DNA of 51,701 bases from assembly GCF_000485595.1 (NCBI RefSeq), contig NW_014577485.1, positions 111,431-163,131 of the forward strand, given 5' to 3'. Under the pieces are notes generated by a model. The model was not told where the DNA came from, made no database searches, and worked only from the letters and a program-made list of their open reading frames with translations. The position numbers and the translations under genes were made by a program. Position 1 is the first letter of the stretch; each line of letters opens with the position of its first letter. Source of the stretch: Priapulus caudatus. Its lineage: Eukaryota; Priapulida; Priapulimorpha; Priapulimorphida; Priapulidae. Of the stretch, positions 45,978 through 51,701 are shown piece by piece.

Positions 45978-46435
45978 GCAACGCCGAGTGAAAATATGTG
46001 CACATTTCTCTGCCGTTGGTCAGCGCTAGTGTTGCGCAAACTGATTTAATACACGTGTCGAACGAAATATATACTTATACAACTTTGTTGAAATTAAGTA
46101 CGTATAGAATACATATCCCATAGTGCAGATTAAGATCGAAATGAATTCATCCTACTGCTAATATATTAAATATCGGATCTATAATAGAGTCCGAGCTGTC
46201 TGTGCACTATAGCCTAGTATCTCCTCATTTTTCGATTATATATAATTATATATTTAAAATATAGATAACATGTTCGTGAGAAATGTAATATGAAAAACCT
46301 AGATTTTTTTGGCTTTCTTTTGTGATTGCAATGCGCCCGATCGTCTCAACATCTCTGTTCACCTGCTACGCCGAGTGATATTATGTGCAATGTTTTACCG
46401 TTGGTCGGCGCTCGTGTCGCGCCTGAGATGTAGTA
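45978..46435. repeat. Diverged direct repeat pair
   Basis: CGCCGAGTGA, TATGTGCA and CCGTTGGTC-GCGCT-GTGT-GCGC occur in order at about 45,980-46,036 and again at about 46,370-46,430. The copies lie just outside the inverted-repeat element that starts at 46,457. Confidence 0.6.
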
Positions 46436-46456
46436 GAATCTGAATGCTGAATTAGT

Positions 46457-47230
46457 GGGGCGGATAATATGTCTGAGGTATGTATTCACTTCTGGAAAGA
46501 AGCATGAAAATTTGCCCTATGGGGTTTTTGAGTATGCCGATTTCAAAATTTGCGGGAAACACGATGTCACTCCAACGTTTCCCGCCAAAAAATCATAAAT
46601 TAAAATGGCCGCCAGAAAACATGTTTTTGCCCATAAATCAGCTGTAATTAAGTGCCCCGATTACCATGATCTTGGTGTCTATACCTATGTTTTTGAAGTC
46701 AGAGAATGCAATAAAACACGTCAAATATCATAAGATATATCTTCCCGCCAAAAAGTTGGTGAAAATTTAAAATGTCCGCCACAAAACACAGTTTTGCCCA
46801 TAAATCAGCTGTAAATGCCCCAAGTACCATGATCTTGGTCTTTATACATATGTATTTGAGGTCAATGAACCTCATAGGACGAGTATAGAACATGTGATCT
46901 ATCATAACATCTTCCCGCCAAAAAAAAAAATCCAAAACGGCTGCCACAAACGCATTTCTTTGCCATAAAATGGCTATACGTGCCACAATTACGAGGATCT
47001 AGGTATCTATACCTGTTTTTATGTCAAGGAACCTGATGGAAAACATGAAATATCCTAACATACATCTTCAAATTAAACAAATGCAATATAAAATGTTTTT
47101 AGGTCAAAGAATTCGGTAGAACACATGTGAAAATTCATGATGAAAACTTAAAAATAATGCCATCTATACTTCAGTTCATAATTTCTGTTACACTTTGGAA
47201 GGTACGCCTGCGCGCCCGCCAAAACGTCGT
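46457..47230. repeat. Left terminal inverted repeat with three sub-repeats
   Basis: Sub-repeats start near 46,574, 46,743 and 46,914 (CCCGCCAAAAA). Each continues with a GG/TC-CGCCA-AAA stretch, a GCCCATAAATCAGCTGTAA-like block (diverged in the third) and a TACCATGATCTTGGT-like block. Confidence 0.8.
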
Positions 47231-47475
47231 TTCATCAGATTTCATGAAGACGCAGTGCACGCAATAGAAGGCACGCGCGTATGCCGTGTAAAAGCAATCC
47301 AATGGTGTGTCATGTATTATGTTAAAACATTAAATTATCTCTGTCAGTATCTCATATGCTCAGATTTGCTTGCTTATTCTCTGTTACACTGCCCTGAACA
47401 GAAGCACAACTGTGTACACTCAAGATTTGCTTTGACACATTTGATTTTTTGCATCCACATTTTAACAGTTTCTGA

Positions 47476-49378
47476 CTAGCTTTGGCTGCCTCTGGAAGAG
47501 TGGTCCAGCATGGAGTCCATGGGGGAATCATCTGTCACTTTCTCCCAGCCCCATAAATCTGGCGATGAAACTTCAGGGTCTCCTGTAAGTGACTGTCCCC
47601 AGATGTGTCCTGCCTAACAAAACGCCCTTTTCACATGCTGTTCCAGGGCATGCAACGTTGGAGGAATGTTTTTCATCTTACGGTTTTGAATGAACAACTG
47701 CTTCCTGGCTTCATTCACATGGCTGAGTGCTGATGTTCACTGATACAAGAGAACGACATATTTCTCTATTTGTTACACGTCGTCGGGGGATACCTGGCTT
47801 GGAGCATGGGATAACCGAGCAAAAATCGGTTTGAGATGAGGCATATTGCACCAAACAGCCCAAGCTGTTCTCTTTCCAATTCCATGGAAGGCAGAAACAG
47901 TATCACATCCTGATATTGCGTGGAAGAATAGAGGACCCCATAATGCATCGTTGCCTAATTCAGCTGCAATTATGTGGTACTGAATGTAACGTAGTTTAGT
48001 ACACCGACCAAATGTTTCACAGTCCTGTAAAACACTTGACACTGCAATTGCGATAACCACCACATCAGTATCTGTTGCATGTATCATCAGCTTGGTAAAC
48101 CCATGATGGAATGAATGGGAAGCATGAAACAGGAGCCATGTGTCTGCTTCTTCGTGAGTGCAGAACAAATCTGACAGGTCAGCTATTGGAGATGATACAG
48201 CATTCTGGTCATGTGTGGAGATCACTAGCTTCTGTGGAGGAGGTTGAAACTCGTGTATTGCATTGGCTAGAAGTTGCAACAGGCTGTCTTTGTTTGCATC
48301 ACAGCAAAAGAAGTTCTTCCAGTTAACAGGAATCTTGGTGTTATTGTCCACCCGGAAATAATTACCAGATCCACGGTTCTGTCGTGTTTGTGCCTTTAGG
48401 CTGTCCTCCCTGTAGACATCCCAGACAACATCTACGCGAACAATGTCTTGTAGCATGCGTTCTATATAGGGAAATAACACCAATTGTGAATAGTTCTGGA
48501 ATGTTTTGACAGAAAGTTGGGACTTCTTTGGGGCAAGCATGTGCACAATGGCAGCACCGTCAACAATTTTGACCTCCACATTTGGAACAGATTCCGGTTG
48601 TGGTACCAAGCATTTCATCAAGTCAGATTTGCTTGTTTGGTGCATGATACCATTTGACGCCAACGATGGAGACCAAGCATGATTTTCATGTGCGAAGAAA
48701 GTATCCATATCACTTTCTCTAACTTGACACGATATATACAGCTGTGAGAAGAGATGAACATCATTGTGCAGGTTGGAGATATTGGAAGTGGACTTCGCAG
48801 GTTTCTATCCTGAACTAGAATTCAACAGAAGCAGATTGATCCTATGTATGGTGTCATTGAATGCAGTGATGTTGTAGTATTTATAGTGTTTATATAAATT
48901 TCTAGTACTGTGTTTTGCCTATGTCTTCTGCGGACCTTATAGTATCTACCACACTATCGGACATTATCTGTTTGGTATCAAGTAAGTCTTCTGTACACTT
49001 GGTATTTGTTCATGGTAGCGTTCTGTGTCCTTCTTTTTCATTAAATGTGTGTCATCATACTCATTAATAGTCTAGCTGTTTCTGGACCTGCCACCATCCA
49101 CAGTCTCAGTGCTGCTTCATTTTCAGTGATACCTATTACGCCGCCATCTCCCTTTACCATTGCATTCAGTTGTTCATGAACTTGATCATGGGCTAGTGCT
49201 GAAAATTTGTGCATGGTTTTCTGTGTCACAACGTTGCCGTTGAGGAACTCTGCATGTGTGGTAGGGCAATTAATCTCAAGGGCAAGTAGATCTCTCACAT
49301 GAACCGTCATCCAGCCAGCATAGTGATAGTGGTCAAGAGCTAACATCCACGGAATAATCTTTCCAAGTGACTCCTCTT
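47476..49378 (-). pseudogene. Broken gene of an invertebrate-expanded element protein (HEEADT / AHEQ family)
   Basis: Read on the minus strand, pieces of one protein appear in order: a PWMLALDHYHYAGWM block and a HEQLNAMVKGDGG / WMVAGPETARLL block (from 49,378), then YHEQIPSVQK, then DTKQIMSDSVVDTIRSAEDI, then a long frame from 48,804 with LFSQLYISCQ, CTHEEADTWLLFHA, DTDVVVIAI and HAISGCDTVSAFHGIGK, then QHVKRAFC and AGHIWGQSL to a TAG at 47,478. It is broken by a frameshift near 49,062, stops or further shifts at about 48,967-48,885, an in-frame TAG at 48,807, TAA at 47,775, TGA at 47,739 and TAG at 47,616. I recognise these motifs as one large, poorly characterised family common in cnidarians and molluscs. 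Its function is unknown; the spaced acidic residues in HEEAD, DTD and GCD suggest a metal-dependent nuclease-like core, which is inference. Confidence 0.75.
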
Positions 49379-49413
49379 AGGCAACATGTTTTTGTTCACG
49401 CTGTGATCTAAGG

Positions 49414-50020
49414 AACGACGTTTTGGCAGGCGCGCAGGCGTACCTTCCAAAGTGTAACAGAAATTATGAACTGAAGTATAGATGGCATTATCTTTAAGTT
49501 TTCATCATAATTTTTCACATGTCTGCTACCAAGTTCTTTGACCTAAAAACACTATATTGTATTTGTTTAATTTGAAGATGTATGTTAGGATATTTTATGT
49601 TTTTCATCGGGTTCCTTGACATAAAAACAGGTATAGATACCTAGATCCTGGTAATCGTGTCATGTATAGCCATTTTATGGCAAAGAAATGCGTTTGTGGC
49701 AGTCATTTTAGATTTAATTTTTTTGGTGGGAAGATGTTATGATAGATCACATGTGTTCTATACCCGTTCTATGAAGTTCATTAACCTCAAAAACATATGA
49801 GACCAAGATCATGGTACTTGGGGTACTTACAGCTGATTTACGGGCAAAAACATCTTCTGGCGGCCATTTAAAATTTGAGATTTTTTGGCGGGAACCGTTG
49901 GAGTGACATCGTGTTTCCCGCAATTTTTGAAATCGGCATACTCAAAACACCCCTAGGGCAAATTTTCATGCTTCTTTCCAGATGTGCACACTTTAAGTAA
50001 AAAATGTCACATATCCGCCC
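49414..50020. repeat. Right terminal inverted repeat with two sub-repeats
   Basis: Inverted copy of 46,457-47,230 lacking one ~167-base sub-repeat. The retained sub-repeats correspond to the outermost and innermost left ones, judged by the GGTATAGATACCTAGATCC block near 49,632 and the GGGAACCGTTGGAGTGACATC block near 49,891. Confidence 0.8.
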
Positions 50021-51500
50021 TAGCTACTAAATGAAATTCATAGGTACACAATTATGTAGAAATTAAATATGTAAATTACGGTGTGCAGATTCTTAGTGGT
50101 TAGAATAGAATGTTCGATCCAGTATTGAGCACACAGGAGAATAACAGGGCCCGTGATCAGATGCATCGTAACTTGCGAGGAATTCATGATTAGTTTTGAT
50201 GTTAATATCGTAACAGCAGCTAACGCCAGTAGTGTGAACTCATGTATAGAATTCTACACATGTGGAGGTGATAAGTAATCGTAGTAGTAGCATCGGCAGC
50301 ATCGTCATTGATAACAGCTCAGCGTTAATCTATGAGGTTGTATCACTGTTTGTCCTGAGACCATTATCTTAATACTATTGATCAAATCGTAATACGTGAA
50401 CATACGTAGATAAATACTAGCAAGATACGCGATATTGATATACCTGCTCTGCTCATACTTAAGCGGCCGTAATCGTCAACAGCAACGTATCAACCAATTA
50501 CTCATCACTGATTAAGTACCAATCTTATTGATTAAGTACATCAAATGCTATTCAGTCCAAGAAATAATATTAAGTAAGAGAATTACGTTTAATATTTGTC
50601 TTGTTAAGATATCTTGGTCTTGATCATCGAGCGCCTCCCAAGGGGGGCACATGTTCTCTTGATCCTTTAATGTTTATGCATTTTCTCCCTTGTTCCCCAT
50701 TAATAAAATCCCTACTTGTTCCCTAAAATGCTTTTACCTTGTGTTCCCACGATCCCGAAAATTATTTTCCAGTTCCCTTAATCCCCAAAATTATTTACCA
50801 CTGTTCCCCATATTTGTTTGGTACAGTAGAACCGCTCTAAAGAAGGAAGGAGGAAGGCTGAAGTAAAAAAGGACCTATAGAGGGTTCTTCGACTTGGTCT
50901 AAAAATAGCAATATTACCTACAATCCCGTGCCACCGGCCATACCGGTTACAAAAAGAGCGAACACGTGTCGCGTGTAATGTGCCCCTGTGCACAATCAAC
51001 CGATTTTACATTGGCTAAATATAGTGTTATTATTGCGATAGATATTAGAAGTAAGAGGATCCCGATTTACCAGACAGGTTTATCAGCGTGAGTTTTAGGT
51101 GCTGCAGTTCAATGAGGCTGCCACACAGTCGGCAGATTCGTAGATTGAGCAGATCGGATTAAGATTGCACGCAACGGGCACGCAACACATATTATGTTCA
51201 TAGACTTGAGTTTGTTTACATCGTGAGAGTTCAGAAATTTCACCGATTTTACTGCATCTACTCTAGCTATCAAACGCAGCTTTTTATAATAGCTAGTGTA
51301 TGCACGTTTGCTGACTGTCTGTAGTGTACGTAGTATGGATATATAAGTACTTTGATTCACTATAGACAACGTAGCCAAAGCACGCTATATCGAGAAATTT
51401 AAATTGCGTGCATTGGGAATCGACACCCGTACGAGAATGGGGCGAGGACCACAACTTGTGCCCATCACGTACTTATTTGGATCTCGTGAATTGACTACCT
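50021..51500. other. Intergenic stretch, no gene seen
   Basis: AT-rich DNA. 50,630-50,830 repeats TTCCC and CCCCAAAATTATTT-like phrases but shows no clear period. Small open frames have no recognisable domain. Confidence 0.55.
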
Positions 51501-51506
51501 AAAGCC

Positions 51507-51681
51507 TGCCGCACACGGTGTGTTTTGTGCTGCGCCATCGGCCACGCGTGGCTGATGGCGCAGCACAAAACACACCGTGTGCGTGTGCAAACACAGCGAT
51601 TTCTTGCGTGTGGAAAATATCACACGTGTTTGATATTTTCTTCCACGTGTGGCAGATTCCACACCGTGTGCGGTGTGCCAA
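51507..51681. mobile_element. Double-hairpin MITE-like element
   Basis: Starts with GCCGCACACGGTGTG and ends with its inverse CACACCGTGTGCGG, giving terminal inverted repeats. Inside, 51,510-51,544 and 51,549-51,583 form a 35-base hairpin with one mismatch and a CGCG loop. A second hairpin (CGTGTGGAAAATATCA / TGATATTTTCTTCCACGTG) spans about 51,607-51,650. There is no coding capacity. Confidence 0.7.
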
Positions 51682-51701
51682 CATTCTAGCCGAGATCATT
51701 T

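Larger units (their letters stand above)
46457..50020. mobile_element. 3.6 kb DNA element with long compound terminal inverted repeats
   Basis: Left arm 46,457-47,230 and right arm 49,414-50,020 are inverted copies, from an outer GGGCGGATA through AGAAGCATGAAAATTTGCCCT to an inner AAGGTACGCCTGCGCGC and AAAACGTCGTT. Each arm contains ~165-170 bp sub-repeats beginning CCCGCCAAAAA, three on the left and two on the right, which accounts for the length difference. Between the arms lies a broken minus-strand gene. The ends and the matched gene make a DNA transposon or similar mobile unit likely. A target-site duplication could not be fixed (TAG appears next to both ends). Confidence 0.8.

Noticed and set aside
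47195-47479. Plus-strand 94-codon frame inside the 46-50 kb element
   Set aside because: It starts in the inverted repeat and runs over non-coding interior; no recognisable domain.

Overview
This looks like nuclear DNA from an animal, most likely a marine or soft-bodied invertebrate. Genes are split by GT-AG introns. GC-rich exons sit in AT-rich, microsatellite-dense non-coding DNA, there is a block of eukaryotic initiator tRNA-Met genes, and there are TTAGGG-type telomeric motifs, which suggest a non-arthropod metazoan. I cannot name the species. Two N gaps (25 and 10 bases), plus repeat copies that differ mostly by single-base insertions and deletions, suggest that parts of the first 22 kb were filled with uncorrected long reads, so fine detail there is less reliable.

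Layout: 1-9,500 is repeat DNA. It holds a 2.9 kb repeat (R2), a putative CpG-rich promoter-like patch at about 4 kb, a 0.9 kb GATG/GATA array, a 1 kb repeat (R3) and a ~1 kb tandem repeat (R1). At 10,688-11,851 lies an apparently single-exon gene for a secreted cyclase-family metal hydrolase (KynB / isatin-hydrolase type) with an acidic Gly-Asp-Ser repeat tail and a possible GPI signal. From 12,900 to 21,790 the R3, R1 and R2 repeats recur, R2 in permuted order, with an independent inverted-repeat element at 14.3-15.6 kb.

From 30,207 down to 22,044 (minus strand) is a three-exon gene for a ~1,140-residue leucine-rich-repeat receptor with one membrane segment and a C-terminal PDZ-ligand motif. 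Its first intron holds eight tRNA-iMet copies on both strands, a truncated ninth copy, and one R1 unit. From 30.3 to 38.5 kb I see no convincing gene: microsatellites, a gap, and a hairpin element carrying telomeric repeats. From 38,602 to 44,019 (plus strand) is a three-exon Kelch-like (BTB-BACK-Kelch) gene, probably a cullin-3 substrate adaptor. Splice phases match exactly in both multi-exon genes, giving 1,140 and 742 codons.

From 46,457 to 50,020 is the most interesting mobile element: terminal inverted repeats of 0.6-0.8 kb built from ~165-170 bp sub-repeats, enclosing a broken minus-strand gene of a protein family that I recognise only from memory as expanded in aquatic invertebrates. 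The window ends in a compact double-hairpin MITE-like element at 51.5-51.7 kb. The three intact genes have unrelated likely roles (small-molecule hydrolysis outside the cell, cell-surface adhesion or recognition, ubiquitin targeting) and nothing suggests they act together.
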